Positions 1 through 7,756 are shown, numbered from the stretch's first letter. The stretch is 18,711 bases of DNA from Ghiorsea sp. (GCA_027019685.1 JALUWH010000054.1:1-18711), one strand, 5' to 3'. A program made the numbers and translations. The notes: generated from the letters alone by a model not told the origin.

Positions 1-429
1 CACATAAGTGTTACCTTGCGCTACGGTGATAGAATTAGCCCCTGTTAAAGTAATCACTGGAGCTGTTTGGTCTGTTACATTCACTGTACGTGTGACTGCT
101 ATAGCCGCATTACCTGCTGCATCGCTGACATTATAAGTAAGTGTATAAGTGCCAACGGCTGCTGTGTTTACACTGCCTGTGACCGTAGCCGTTAAACCAG
201 CATCAACATTATCTGTCACTGTACTACCAAGATCAGTAAATACAGAGCCTTGCGCGATTGTAAGTGGGTTTGCACCAATTAGAGTAATCACAGGCGCAGT
301 TTGGTCGGTGGTGGTTTGACCTGCTGGGCTAGAATCTGTGCCAGTCCCACTGCACCCACCCATGAGAATCATCATTGCAAGCGCAGCCATTACCTGTTTT
401 GTGACTGTGAACCTTAGTGAAACACCCAT
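1..429 (-). CDS. Ig-repeat surface lipoprotein, N-terminal part (runs off left edge)
   Basis: The frame is open from an ATG at 429 to base 1, giving 143 residues with no stop. Residues 11-25 are hydrophobic and end in MGG-Cys26, a plausible lipobox, so the product is probably an exported lipoprotein. After a Ser/Thr/Gly linker there is a repeat of about 78 residues (42-119) that opens with DQTAPVITL and ends in TVNVT. A second copy starts at residue 120 and is cut by the window edge. This pattern matches bacterial Ig-like repeats of the DUF5011/Ig_5 type, which form stalk-like surface or adhesin proteins; the total repeat number is unknown. The start is supported by a GAAGGG Shine-Dalgarno about 8 nt upstream. 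The gene is divergent from the response regulator gene and shares its 161-bp upstream region, so control by that regulator is possible but unproven. Confidence 0.8.
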   Translation of the reverse strand, partial: MGVSLRFTVTKQVMAALAMMILMGGCSGTGTDSSPAGQTTTDQTAPVITLIGANPLTIAQGSVFTDLGSTVTDNVDAGLTATVTGSVNTAAVGTYTLTYNVSDAAGNAAIAVTRTVNVTDQTAPVITLTGANSITVAQGNTYV

Positions 430-470
430 GATAACCGCCCTTCTTATTTATAAATTTAATGCAGACACGA

Positions 471-499
471 ATTATCTATTACACAATAACCGCTGTATA
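471..499 (-). promoter_or_regulatory. Candidate sigma70 promoter for the Ig-repeat lipoprotein
   Basis: Read on the minus strand, TATACA (494-499, 4/6 match to the -35 consensus) and GATAAT (471-476, 5/6 match to the -10 consensus) are separated by 17 nt. Transcription would start near 464 and leave a leader of about 35 nt before the ATG at 429. The match is visible, but its use as a promoter is inferred. Confidence 0.35.
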
Positions 500-505
500 C
501 CTGAC

Positions 506-525
506 CAAAAGAACTAGTTCTTTTG
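506..525. promoter_or_regulatory. Perfect 20-bp palindrome, candidate operator
   Basis: The sequence CAAAAGAACTAGTTCTTTTG equals its own reverse complement over all 20 bases. It lies 65 bp upstream of the response regulator start and just beyond the -35 box of the candidate lipoprotein promoter, centred near -52 relative to that promoter's predicted start site. A gapless perfect palindrome of this length is typical of a binding site for a dimeric regulator. The neighbouring LuxR-type response regulator is the obvious candidate binder, by position only. Confidence 0.55.
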
Positions 526-539
526 ATAAACTGGTTTAT
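526..539. promoter_or_regulatory. Second inverted repeat abutting the 20-bp palindrome
   Basis: ATAAAC-TG-GTTTAT has perfect 6-bp arms around a 2-bp centre and begins at the base after the 20-bp palindrome ends. Together the two sites make a 34-bp block of dyad symmetry upstream of the response regulator gene. A TTGATA hexamer (523-528), a good -35 match, spans the junction, but no convincing -10 box sits at the right distance from it. Confidence 0.35.
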
Positions 540-590
540 TTGGGTGTTCGATATACCATTTGCACAGGCTTGGGTCGTTCGATAGGAGAA

Positions 591-1223
591 ATGTTGAAAA
601 TTTTAATTGTGGATGATCATGAGTTGTTTGGTGATGGATTGGCAACCATCCTAGCTCAGCTTGATGTTGCAAACAGTATAAATGTAACACTTGAAATAAT
701 TCGGGCAGCCACTGCTGATGAAGCAATTGATATTGTAAATGACACTTTAAAACAAGGGCATAAGCTTGATTTAGCATTGTTGGACCTCACTTTACCTGAT
801 GGACATGGTATGGATGTGTTGGAAGTTTTGCGTGAAAAAATGTCTAAATGTCCTGTTGTCGTTATTTCCGCCACAGAAGAACGTCATGAAATCATTCGGG
901 CACTTGATGCTGGTGCATCTGGCTTTATACCAAAATCTTTGCCCACCAATGTGATTATACCAGCATTACAATTGGTGCTTTCTGGTCATCAATATTTACC
1001 ACCTCAACTACTTTCTCAAAGACCACTGGTACACGCATTGACCGATAGGCAGATACAAGTATTAAGATATATACATGACGGTTTATCCAATAAAGTGATT
1101 GCAAGAGAGATGGGTTTGAGCGAATCAACTATCAAAGCACATATTCGCCAAATTTTTAGTACTTTGGAAGCAAAAAGCCGAAGCCATGCTGTGAATATCG
1201 CGGTTCAATCGGGTATCTTGTAA
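591..1223 (+). CDS. NarL/FixJ-family response regulator with LuxR-type HTH
   Basis: This 210-residue protein has a receiver domain (about 1-120) and a C-terminal LuxR-type helix-turn-helix (about 150-204). The receiver has the acidic pair Asp8/Asp9, the phospho-acceptor Asp65 in LLDLTLPDG, Ser93 and Lys115. The HTH shows the usual LT-x-RQ-x-VL start and the recognition helix SESTIKAHI. It should act as a phosphorylation-controlled transcription factor in the cytoplasm. The frame is open back to 459, but ATG 591 is chosen because it follows AGGAG at a spacing of about 5 and begins the canonical MLKILIVDDHEL. The hybrid kinase lies tail to tail with it, its 3' end overlapping this gene by 19 bp, and is the likely phosphate donor. 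The pairing resembles the ErbR-type regulator next to NahK/ErcS'-type kinases in Pseudomonas. The regulon is unknown; the palindromes at 506-539 suggest autoregulation or control of the lipoprotein. Confidence 0.9.
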   Translation: MLKILIVDDHELFGDGLATILAQLDVANSINVTLEIIRAATADEAIDIVNDTLKQGHKLDLALLDLTLPDGHGMDVLEVLREKMSKCPVVVISATEERHEIIRALDAGASGFIPKSLPTNVIIPALQLVLSGHQYLPPQLLSQRPLVHALTDRQIQVLRYIHDGLSNKVIAREMGLSESTIKAHIRQIFSTLEAKSRSHAVNIAVQSGIL

Positions 1224-2980
1224 TTTTCTTGAGCAATTGCAGCAATAAGCCACCGTTTTAAATCATCAAGGTTCACAGGTTTATGCAGCAGAGCAAAGCC
1301 ACTATCCTTTACCTCTTTTATACGGTCTGGCGCTGTATCTCCCGTAATTAACAATGCTGGAATATCCACATCGTATAGCGCATGTAGTGCACGAATCGCC
1401 GCCACTCCTGTATGATGGTCGCGCAAACGATAATCAGAAATAATCGCATGGGGCCGTATCGTTGCTTTGCGCATTGATGCCACCGCCGCCTCTGCAGACG
1501 CGAAAGAAAATACCTGCGTACATCCCCATGTTTTCAACAAAACACCAATAGAATCAAGGACACTTTGATCATCATCAATCACCACCATTGCTATGCCTGA
1601 TAAGGAAATATCCTGTTGATGGAGCAGCGTATCCACCTCAATGTCGTTCTTGGAACCACGTGTTAAATCCACAGTAAACAAGCTGCCTCTGCTGGGCTTG
1701 GAGTAGACAGCCACTGGCGCATGAATCAAACCTTCCATGCGTTTCACGATTGCCAAGCCCAACCCTAAGCCTTTTTTCTGGTCACGCTCAGGATTATGCA
1801 GTTGGGTAAATTCATCAAAAACACTGTCCAATTGGTCATACGCAATGCCGCAACCTGTATCCCAAACATGAACACGCCACAACGCACCAGACTTACGCAC
1901 CCCAATTAGCACACCACCCTCTGATGTATAAGTAATAGCATTGGACACCAAATTACCAAGCATACGTTTGAGCATGGCAGGGTCAGTTGTAACCACAGCT
2001 TCTGTAGGGCGCAAACGCAAGGATAATGCCTTTTGTTCGGCAAGTGGCACATATTCCAAATAAATGGATTGTAATAACGGTTGTAGTTTTATGGAGACCA
2101 TTTGAGGACGTTCCACACCCGTATCTAGCTTGGATATATCCAGTAACTGATCCAAAAGTGAACTCATGGAACGGTATGCCACACGTATTTTATCTATGAT
2201 TACCTGTTTGTTAGGGTCTTTTTCAATAAAAGCCAAAGACTCTACAAATAGCCCAACTGCTTGATGTGGCTGTCGCAAATCATGACTAGCAGCAGCAAGA
2301 AAGCGGGTTTTATCACGACTGGCTTTTTCAACAGCCTCACTTCTTTTCTCCAACTCTTTGATCAAGCTGGTGTTTTCAAACTTTTTCCGAATGGAGAGAT
2401 ACATCAAACGATGGTAGTCACGAGCATAAATAAGCATCACAACAAGGAATAATAGCACCAGAATACCAATGACCTGAAAGTCCCCACCTTCAATCATCAA
2501 GTGAATACACATCAACGTTACAATAGGTGTAGTAAAAGCGACATAAGCAGGCAAGAAACGCGATTGAATGCCCAAAGCTCCAACAACAAGCCCCCCATGC
2601 ACTAAAACAATATAAACAATATTGGATATGGAGGCTGTATTAAGCATAACCCACGGCAACAACCCCCACAAAAAACCTGATGCAAATGCTCCCGCAGTAT
2701 AAAACCATGCCCAATGCAGGATAGTACTGAACCCTGGTTCAGCGCGCATAAAGCGTTGTTTTAGCATCCATCTAAAGATAAAAACAACAGCTATAGAAGC
2801 CAACCAAGCCAAAGAATGCAAAGCAAATTGAGCTTCCCACAATACGACGACAGTGATGACAGCAAGCACAAGTGATGCAATATGCGACCAGACAAAATCG
2901 CGATAAAGCATGTGAATCAACTCATACTGAATGAGCTTATCTTGTGCTACTGAAGAGGTCATCTCTTTTGAAAATGGCAT
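1205..2980 (-). CDS. Membrane-bound hybrid sensor histidine kinase
   Basis: This 591-residue protein has an N-terminal membrane domain of about five to six helices (about 30-186) with almost no periplasmic domain. A short coiled linker follows, then a HisKA domain with His233 in FLAAASHDLRQPHQA. The HATPase domain has an N box (LVSNAITYT), a G1 box (DTGCGIA) and a G2 box (GLGLGLAIV). A C-terminal receiver (about 470-585) has an acidic cluster in VVIDDD, Asp516 in IISDYRL and a Lys in LLHKPVN. The HDLRQP signature is typical of the NahK/ErcS' type of hybrid kinase. There is no Hpt domain, so phosphate must pass directly to the adjacent response regulator or through an Hpt protein encoded elsewhere. 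The sensed signal cannot be read from the sequence. The first ATG has no strong Shine-Dalgarno; ATG 2962 (residue 7) is an alternative start. Confidence 0.9.
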   Translation of the reverse strand: MPFSKEMTSSVAQDKLIQYELIHMLYRDFVWSHIASLVLAVITVVVLWEAQFALHSLAWLASIAVVFIFRWMLKQRFMRAEPGFSTILHWAWFYTAGAFASGFLWGLLPWVMLNTASISNIVYIVLVHGGLVVGALGIQSRFLPAYVAFTTPIVTLMCIHLMIEGGDFQVIGILVLLFLVVMLIYARDYHRLMYLSIRKKFENTSLIKELEKRSEAVEKASRDKTRFLAAASHDLRQPHQAVGLFVESLAFIEKDPNKQVIIDKIRVAYRSMSSLLDQLLDISKLDTGVERPQMVSIKLQPLLQSIYLEYVPLAEQKALSLRLRPTEAVVTTDPAMLKRMLGNLVSNAITYTSEGGVLIGVRKSGALWRVHVWDTGCGIAYDQLDSVFDEFTQLHNPERDQKKGLGLGLAIVKRMEGLIHAPVAVYSKPSRGSLFTVDLTRGSKNDIEVDTLLHQQDISLSGIAMVVIDDDQSVLDSIGVLLKTWGCTQVFSFASAEAAVASMRKATIRPHAIISDYRLRDHHTGVAAIRALHALYDVDIPALLITGDTAPDRIKEVKDSGFALLHKPVNLDDLKRWLIAAIAQENYKIPD

Positions 2981-3170
2981 ATTGCTAGCTTATACTACTT
3001 GCCAAGAAAATCGAGATAACATGATGAGTTATTGCGCCTTAAAGATAGGATCAAGGGATTTTTTCCAGTATTTCATCACAAAATACATATGAATATACAG
3101 AGCTGGTGATTTCATAAGAGGTAGGGCGTGAATAGATGCTGTGCAAAGGTCTATATAACGAATTGATGTT

Positions 3171-3190
3171 TACCGATCATGGATACGGTA
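3171..3190. promoter_or_regulatory. lux-box-like inverted repeat upstream of the hybrid kinase
   Basis: TACCGATCATGGATACGGTA has perfect 5-bp arms (TACCG/CGGTA) around a 10-bp centre, giving the 20-bp geometry of many LuxR-type operators. It lies about 190 bp upstream of the kinase start, in a 253-bp gap (2981-3233) with no other gene evident. Function is inferred only from the symmetry and location. Confidence 0.25.
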
Positions 3191-3233
3191 TACATATATA
3201 AAGAAGCTATACAGAAAAATTATCATTGGTTGG

Positions 3234-3488
3234 TTAAGCAAATTTATCATCTGCGATATGATAATGCGGGTCTTCTTTGATATTGATTTCCACAAGTCCA
3301 CCTGCTTTCTTCAATAGCGCCTTGCAATCTTGACTGAGGTGGCGCAGGTGCAAATGTTTGCCTGCTTTTTTATATTTCTCTGCCAAGTTATCAATAGCTT
3401 CAATCACTGAATGATCTACCACAAGTGAATGTGGGAAATAAATAACCACTTTGAAGTTCCCCCACTGATTTATAAAATAATGAACCAC
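3234..3488 (-). pseudogene. SulP STAS-domain remnant (decayed second SulP transporter)
   Basis: The 84-residue frame matches the last ~70 residues of the intact SulP transporter at 5348-6865. From [16 protein letters not shown] to the C-terminus only three residues differ. The DNA differs more (roughly 80 % identical by eye), mostly at synonymous positions. The homology fades at about residue 15 ([10 protein letters not shown] against [10 protein letters not shown]). The transmembrane domain and first half of the STAS domain are missing, and the only start is a GTG (3488) without a Shine-Dalgarno. The best reading is the 3' end of a former tandem SulP paralog whose 5' part has been lost, with the ClC gene now beside it. 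A short free-standing STAS protein is possible but less likely, since part of the fold is absent. Confidence 0.7.
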
Positions 3489-3792
3489 AACAATTGGAGT
3501 CTTGTTTAAAGACCATGAATATAAACTTTTATCGCTATTCCTGAAGAAGCGGCTAAGCTTGGCAACCTTGTAAATAGAAATGATAACTTAGCCTATATTC
3601 GTGTATTACACAGAGTATGACCCGAAACCCTTAGGTTCCCGCTTTGAAAGTTAAGCTCTTTATAAAGTCCTAAGGTGTATCTAGGTTATGCAAGAAGTCT
3701 AATGTTTAACCTTTCTTTTTTACAAGTGAATTTATTCTTGACACATACACCTTTTTATTGTGCCAAACTTGGGGATATTTTCTGGAAAACCT
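3489..3792. other. Intergenic region with nested inverted repeats before the ClC gene
   Basis: No gene is supported here. The stretch holds CCTTAGG (3629-3635) and its reverse complement CCTAAGG (3669-3675), enclosing the perfect palindrome CTTTATAAAG (3658-3667). A TTGACA hexamer at 3738-3743 is a perfect -35 match, but I see no good -10 at 16-18 nt. The inverted repeats could be a regulatory hairpin or scar sequence left by the rearrangement that truncated the SulP copy. Confidence 0.35.
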
Positions 3793-5193
3793 ATGATACA
3801 TAAGCATGTTACAGAACAAACTACCATCTTCTTTAGTGTTGTTAAATGGGTATTTCTGTCTTCTATGGTTGGTATTCTTATCGGTTTTATCGTTTCATTC
3901 TTTTTAAAATCCATTGCTTGGGCTGAACTACATCAATCCGACATGCCTTTTCACTACTATTATTCTCTTCCTTTTATGCTGGTTTTAACTGTATGGATTG
4001 TAAAAACTTTTGCCCCAAATGCTGAAGGACATGGAACAGAAAAAGTCATTGCAGCTGTTCATAAACATCATGGAAAAATAGATATTGCCGTTATCCCTGT
4101 TAAACTTTTAGCTACCCTTGCAACAATCTTTGCAGGTGGTTCTGTGGGCAAAGAAGGGCCAGGTGCTCAAATTGGTGCTGGCGTAGCTTCTTTTATATCG
4201 ACCACCCTTAAATTTAGGAAAGAAGATAGAAAAAAACTTGTTATCTGTGGGATTAGCGCTGGTTTTGCCTCTGTTTTTGGTACTCCTATTGCAGGAGCTA
4301 TTTTTGGTGTAGAGGTACTCATCATCGGTGTTATTATGTATGATGTATTACTCCCATCTTTTATCGCAGGGTTTGCCGCATTTACTACCACTCAGTTTTT
4401 AGGTGTTAAATACACATATTTTGATGTTCGTTTTTATCAAGAGATAGCACTAGACATCCCCCTCATTATGCAAGTTATTTTAGCAGGTCTCTTTTTTGGT
4501 ATTGTCTCAGATATATTAGTAACAACAGTTAGAAAGACTTCAAAAACAATAAAAAAACTTCCTTATAATATATATCTTAAAGCATTCGCTGGTGGTACTT
4601 TTTTAGTCATACTCACATTGATTTTTGGAGAGCGATACCTCGGCCTTGGCATGGGAACAATCGAAAGTGCGCTGCACCCTGCGACAAGTATTGATAGTGA
4701 TTTACCATGGTATGCTTTTTTACTCAAAACAATCTTTACTTCTGTGACTTTAGGCGCTGGAGGAAGCGGTGGTATTATCACACCTGTGTTTTATATTGGG
4801 GCTACAAGTGGCAATCTCTTTGGACATATGATTGGAAGTGAGCATATTGCACTTTTCGCTGCCCTCGGTTTTGTAAGTGTACTCTCAGGCGCTACCAATG
4901 CACCTATCGCTGCGACTATCATGGCAGTTGAGCTTTTTGGTTTAGAAATTGCACACTATGCAGCAATAAGTGCCGTGATTAGTTTTTTACTCACTGGACA
5001 TAAAAGTGTTTTCAACTCTCAAAAGCTAGGCATGAAAAAATCAGATGCACTAAGCATTGATATAGGGGATGATATCGATAGTGCATCTGTGCATTTAGAA
5101 GATAAAGAAGCCAACAGAATTAAGAATATCCAAGCTAGGCTTAGAAAAAAAGCTGACAACCTCTATCGCAAAAAGAATAGCAGAAAAAAATAG
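3793..5193 (+). CDS. ClC-family chloride channel or H+/Cl- antiporter
   Basis: The product is a 466-residue polytopic inner membrane protein from ATG 3793. The ClC signatures appear in order: GHGTE (79-83) where many homologues have GSGIP, GKEGP (119-123) with gating Glu121, GTPIAGAIFGVE in the middle, and GGSGGIITPVFYIGA in the second half with the GxFxP-type selectivity region. Conserved Glu121 suggests a gated transporter, probably moving Cl- or a similar anion, possibly coupled to H+. The C-terminal tail (about 410-466) is hydrophilic and Lys-rich, with no CBS domains. The frame extends to a GTG at 3760, but ATG 3793 has a GGA-containing weak Shine-Dalgarno and a more usual ClC N-terminus. 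The gene looks more AT-rich than its neighbours and lies beside a truncated SulP copy, which hints at acquisition by transfer. It converges on the intact SulP gene. Confidence 0.92.
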   Translation: MIHKHVTEQTTIFFSVVKWVFLSSMVGILIGFIVSFFLKSIAWAELHQSDMPFHYYYSLPFMLVLTVWIVKTFAPNAEGHGTEKVIAAVHKHHGKIDIAVIPVKLLATLATIFAGGSVGKEGPGAQIGAGVASFISTTLKFRKEDRKKLVICGISAGFASVFGTPIAGAIFGVEVLIIGVIMYDVLLPSFIAGFAAFTTTQFLGVKYTYFDVRFYQEIALDIPLIMQVILAGLFFGIVSDILVTTVRKTSKTIKKLPYNIYLKAFAGGTFLVILTLIFGERYLGLGMGTIESALHPATSIDSDLPWYAFLLKTIFTSVTLGAGGSGGIITPVFYIGATSGNLFGHMIGSEHIALFAALGFVSVLSGATNAPIAATIMAVELFGLEIAHYAAISAVISFLLTGHKSVFNSQKLGMKKSDALSIDIGDDIDSASVHLEDKEANRIKNIQARLRKKADNLYRKKNSRKK

Positions 5194-5237
5194 TTGGCTG
5201 GTTGTACATCAAGGTAAATTAATTGTACTAATTTTAA

Positions 5238-5338
5238 CTAGCTGGGATTGTTTTGTCCGACATCAAGGCGAAAACGCGCAGCTTACTTCTAGTAAGTGAG
5301 TACTTTCAAACACAGATGTAGGGCAACCAAAACCCTAG
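5238..5338. repeat. Candidate small dispersed repeat with inverted ends
   Basis: Between the convergent ClC and SulP genes lies a block of about 100 bp framed by CTAG at 5238-5241 and CTAG at 5335-5338. The inner ends are partly complementary (TTGTCC near 5253-5258 with GGGCAA at 5321-5326, one G-U pair). The centre has a perfect hairpin CTTACT-TCT-AGTAAG (5282-5296). Compact imperfect palindromes of this kind are often REP/MITE-like elements and can act as bidirectional terminators. No second copy was found in this window, so repeat status is an inference. Confidence 0.35.
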
Positions 5339-5347
5339 ATAGAAAAA

Positions 5348-6865
5348 TTAGGCCAGTTTATCGTCAGCAATATGATAATGCGGATCTTCTTTGATATTTA
5401 TTTCAACAAGACCACCAGCTTTTTTTAATAACGCCTTACAATCTTGGCTTAAATGACGCAAGTGCAAGTGTTTACCTAATTTTTTATACTTCTCTGCCAA
5501 ATTATCAATAGCTTCAATTGCTGAATGATCTGCTACACGCGAATGGGCAAAATCAATAATCACTTCATCAGGATCATTTGCTGGATCAAACAGTTCATTA
5601 AACCTGTGCGCCGAGGCAAAGAATAATGGGCCATGAATTTCATATACACGTTCACCAGACTCTAAATCTTTAGGTACAGCATAAATATGTTTGGCATTTT
5701 GCCATGCAAACACCAGTGCTGATGCAATCACACCCACAACCACAGCAATAGCAAGGTCCGTAAACACCGTCACTACAGTCACCAAAACCACCACAAACAC
5801 GTCTTGTTTGGGGATTTTGTTGAACATATTAAAGCTTCCCCACTCAAATGTGCCGATGACCACCATAAACATAATGCCCACAAGCACTGCCACAGGAATC
5901 ATTTCAATCAATTCATTGGCAAACAAGATAAAAGATAATAAAAACAGAGCAGCTGCAATGCCTGATAAATTACGTCTACCACCCGAAGAAATATTAATCA
6001 TGGATTGCCCAATCATAGCGCAACCACCCATACCACCAAAGAAGCCTGTGACCACATTGGCTGCACCTTGACCAATAGACACACGATTACCCTGCCCACG
6101 AGTACCAGTAAGTTCATCAAGCACCGTCATGGTTAATAGCGATTCAATCAAACCGATAGCCGCAAGAATCACCGCATAAGGAAAAATAATATAAAGCGTT
6201 TCAAGGTTAAGCGACACAGAAGGAATATGGAATGGCGGAAGCGAACCACCAATATGCGCAATATCACCTACAGTCTTAGTATCCAAACCACCAAAAATTA
6301 CTACGGCAGACAATCCTGCAATCGCCACCAAACCTGCAGGCACAGCCGATGTAAATTTAGGTAAAAAATGCATGATTGCCATAGTGGCAATCACAAGTCC
6401 AAGCATCATATAAAGCTCTTTCCCCTGCATCCATTGCCCATCCACTTGAAACTGCGGCAATTGCGCCATAAAAATCACAATCGCCAGACCATTCACAAAA
6501 CCAAGCATTACGGGGTATGGCACCATACGAATAAACTTACCAAACTTAAGCAGACCAAAGATAATTTGCAGCACACCCATAAGTACAACCGTAGCAAACA
6601 AATATTCCACACCATGCTCTGCTACCAATGCCACCATAACCACTGCTAAAGCACCTGTTGCCCCTGAAATCATACCTGGACGACCGCCGACAAGAGAGGT
6701 GATTAAGCCCACCATAAATGCAGCATACAAACCAACCAAGGGATGCACACCTGCCACAAATGCAAAAGCCACTGCTTCTGGAACCAAAGCAAGTGCCACG
6801 GTTAAGCCCGATAAAATATCGTCTTTAGCACTCCAAACGTGCTTCTTATATAATGTGTATAACAT
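5348..6865 (-). CDS. SulP-family inorganic anion transporter with STAS domain
   Basis: This 505-residue protein has the full SulP layout. Residues about 1-390 form a multi-helix membrane domain with the signature [20 protein letters not shown] (about 60-80). A cytoplasmic STAS domain (about 400-505) contains [18 protein letters not shown]. SulP proteins import sulfate, bicarbonate or other oxyanions by Na+ or H+ coupling; the sequence alone does not fix the substrate, and no cysteine or carboxysome genes are nearby. The start is well supported by GGAG 5 nt before the ATG. A remnant of a closely related second copy lies at 3234-3488 in the same orientation. Transcription is probably monocistronic, from the promoter candidate at 6948-6976. 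Confidence 0.93.
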   Translation of the reverse strand: MLYTLYKKHVWSAKDDILSGLTVALALVPEAVAFAFVAGVHPLVGLYAAFMVGLITSLVGGRPGMISGATGALAVVMVALVAEHGVEYLFATVVLMGVLQIIFGLLKFGKFIRMVPYPVMLGFVNGLAIVIFMAQLPQFQVDGQWMQGKELYMMLGLVIATMAIMHFLPKFTSAVPAGLVAIAGLSAVVIFGGLDTKTVGDIAHIGGSLPPFHIPSVSLNLETLYIIFPYAVILAAIGLIESLLTMTVLDELTGTRGQGNRVSIGQGAANVVTGFFGGMGGCAMIGQSMINISSGGRRNLSGIAAALFLLSFILFANELIEMIPVAVLVGIMFMVVIGTFEWGSFNMFNKIPKQDVFVVVLVTVVTVFTDLAIAVVVGVIASALVFAWQNAKHIYAVPKDLESGERVYEIHGPLFFASAHRFNELFDPANDPDEVIIDFAHSRVADHSAIEAIDNLAEKYKKLGKHLHLRHLSQDCKALLKKAGGLVEINIKEDPHYHIADDKLA

Positions 6866-6947
6866 GGGTTCTCCGAGGTTAAATCAAACAAACAATCTTT
6901 AAGGGCGGCGCAATATGCCTGAAACTAGGTCTAAATCCAACCAACTC

Positions 6948-6976
6948 ATTATACCCCTACACCCATCCTTGATTTT
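6948..6976 (-). promoter_or_regulatory. Candidate promoter of the SulP gene
   Basis: The minus strand carries a perfect TATAAT (6948-6953), about 80 bp upstream of the SulP ATG. The region 17 nt upstream (AAAATC, 6971-6976) is a poor -35, so the promoter may be weak or need an activator. Predicted transcription start is near 6941. Confidence 0.4.
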
Positions 6977-7071
6977 TTGGGAGATAAAACCCTCGTTGGG
7001 GATGGTCATTTAGAGTTTATCGCTAGCTCTGAACACCACCACTGACGGGGTGAAAGAATATTGCAAAAAAC

Positions 7072-7491
7072 TTAAAAAGGACGAACAATGACAAAGATTA
7101 ATACCGCGACCAAACCAAACACGGGGATTTCGTTAAAAAATCTATAAAATACATGGTCGCGCACATTTTTACTTTGTGCAAAAACTTTCACCAAGTGCCC
7201 GCAATAAAAGTGATAAAGCATTAATAAAAGCACTGTAGTCACTTTAAGACCAAACCAAAGTTGGCTGCCAAAATAACTCCATTGATCATACGCCATAATT
7301 GAGCCTGTGATCACCGTCAGCCACATCATTGGGGTGACAAACCGATAAAGTTTGCGCTCCATGATAGCCAACTGTTGATGCACTGCCTCGTTATCTGTCA
7401 TCGCATGATTAACAAATAAACGCGGTAAATAAAACAGCCCCGCAAACCAAGAGGTAAACATCATAATGTGTAAAACTTTAATCCATTCCAT
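7072..7491 (-). CDS. hemJ: Protoporphyrinogen IX oxidase, HemJ type (UPF0093/CopD-like)
   Basis: The 139-residue protein has about four membrane helices and matches HemJ from end to end. The N-terminus MEWIKVLHIMMFTSWFAGLF includes the conserved His8 and the family's WFAGLFYLPRLFV run. The C-terminus FNEIPVFGLVAVLIFVIVRPF is also characteristic. HemJ oxidises protoporphyrinogen IX to protoporphyrin IX, the penultimate step of haem synthesis, at the inner membrane. ATG 7491 is chosen because it gives the usual N-terminus; the frame also opens at a TTG at 7527 with no Shine-Dalgarno. The gene is divergent from dsbC. The 265-bp gap between them (7492-7756) holds no other gene that I can support. 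Confidence 0.88.
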   Translation of the reverse strand: MEWIKVLHIMMFTSWFAGLFYLPRLFVNHAMTDNEAVHQQLAIMERKLYRFVTPMMWLTVITGSIMAYDQWSYFGSQLWFGLKVTTVLLLMLYHFYCGHLVKVFAQSKNVRDHVFYRFFNEIPVFGLVAVLIFVIVRPF

Positions 7492-7756
7492 GATGGCAAG
7501 GCTAGCTTTATTCAGCGACAACTTCAAAATAAACAGCTAGGGAAGCTCTGTCGGGTTTCAACGATTATAGCGAAAAAGCATGGGGTTGCGGTGGTTTCTA
7601 GATGGGCTTGAGGCGAACAGCACTGCTATTTAACGAAAATACAGCTAAAAACGACCAATATCCATGATTCTACAGCCAGTTGCTTTAAGTCTGGCAGGCT
7701 CCTAGACTTCACTTTAATTTCACATACACAAACTCAACCAAACTTCGAGGAAACCT

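Noticed and set aside
459..590. 44-codon N-terminal extension of the response regulator
   Set aside because: It covers the palindromic operator-like region, has no Shine-Dalgarno, and the receiver domain begins exactly at ATG 591, which follows AGGAG.
5691..6902. Plus-strand open frames opposite the SulP gene
   Set aside because: Low-complexity Thr/Pro/His-rich translations are typical antisense shadows of a membrane protein gene; no Shine-Dalgarno and no recognisable domain.
7528..7756. Search for a promoter or small RNA in the hemJ-dsbC gap
   Set aside because: A TTGCTT/TAGACT pair with 17-nt spacing near 7680 is only a weak match, and short hairpins there are AT-rich; nothing firm enough to list.
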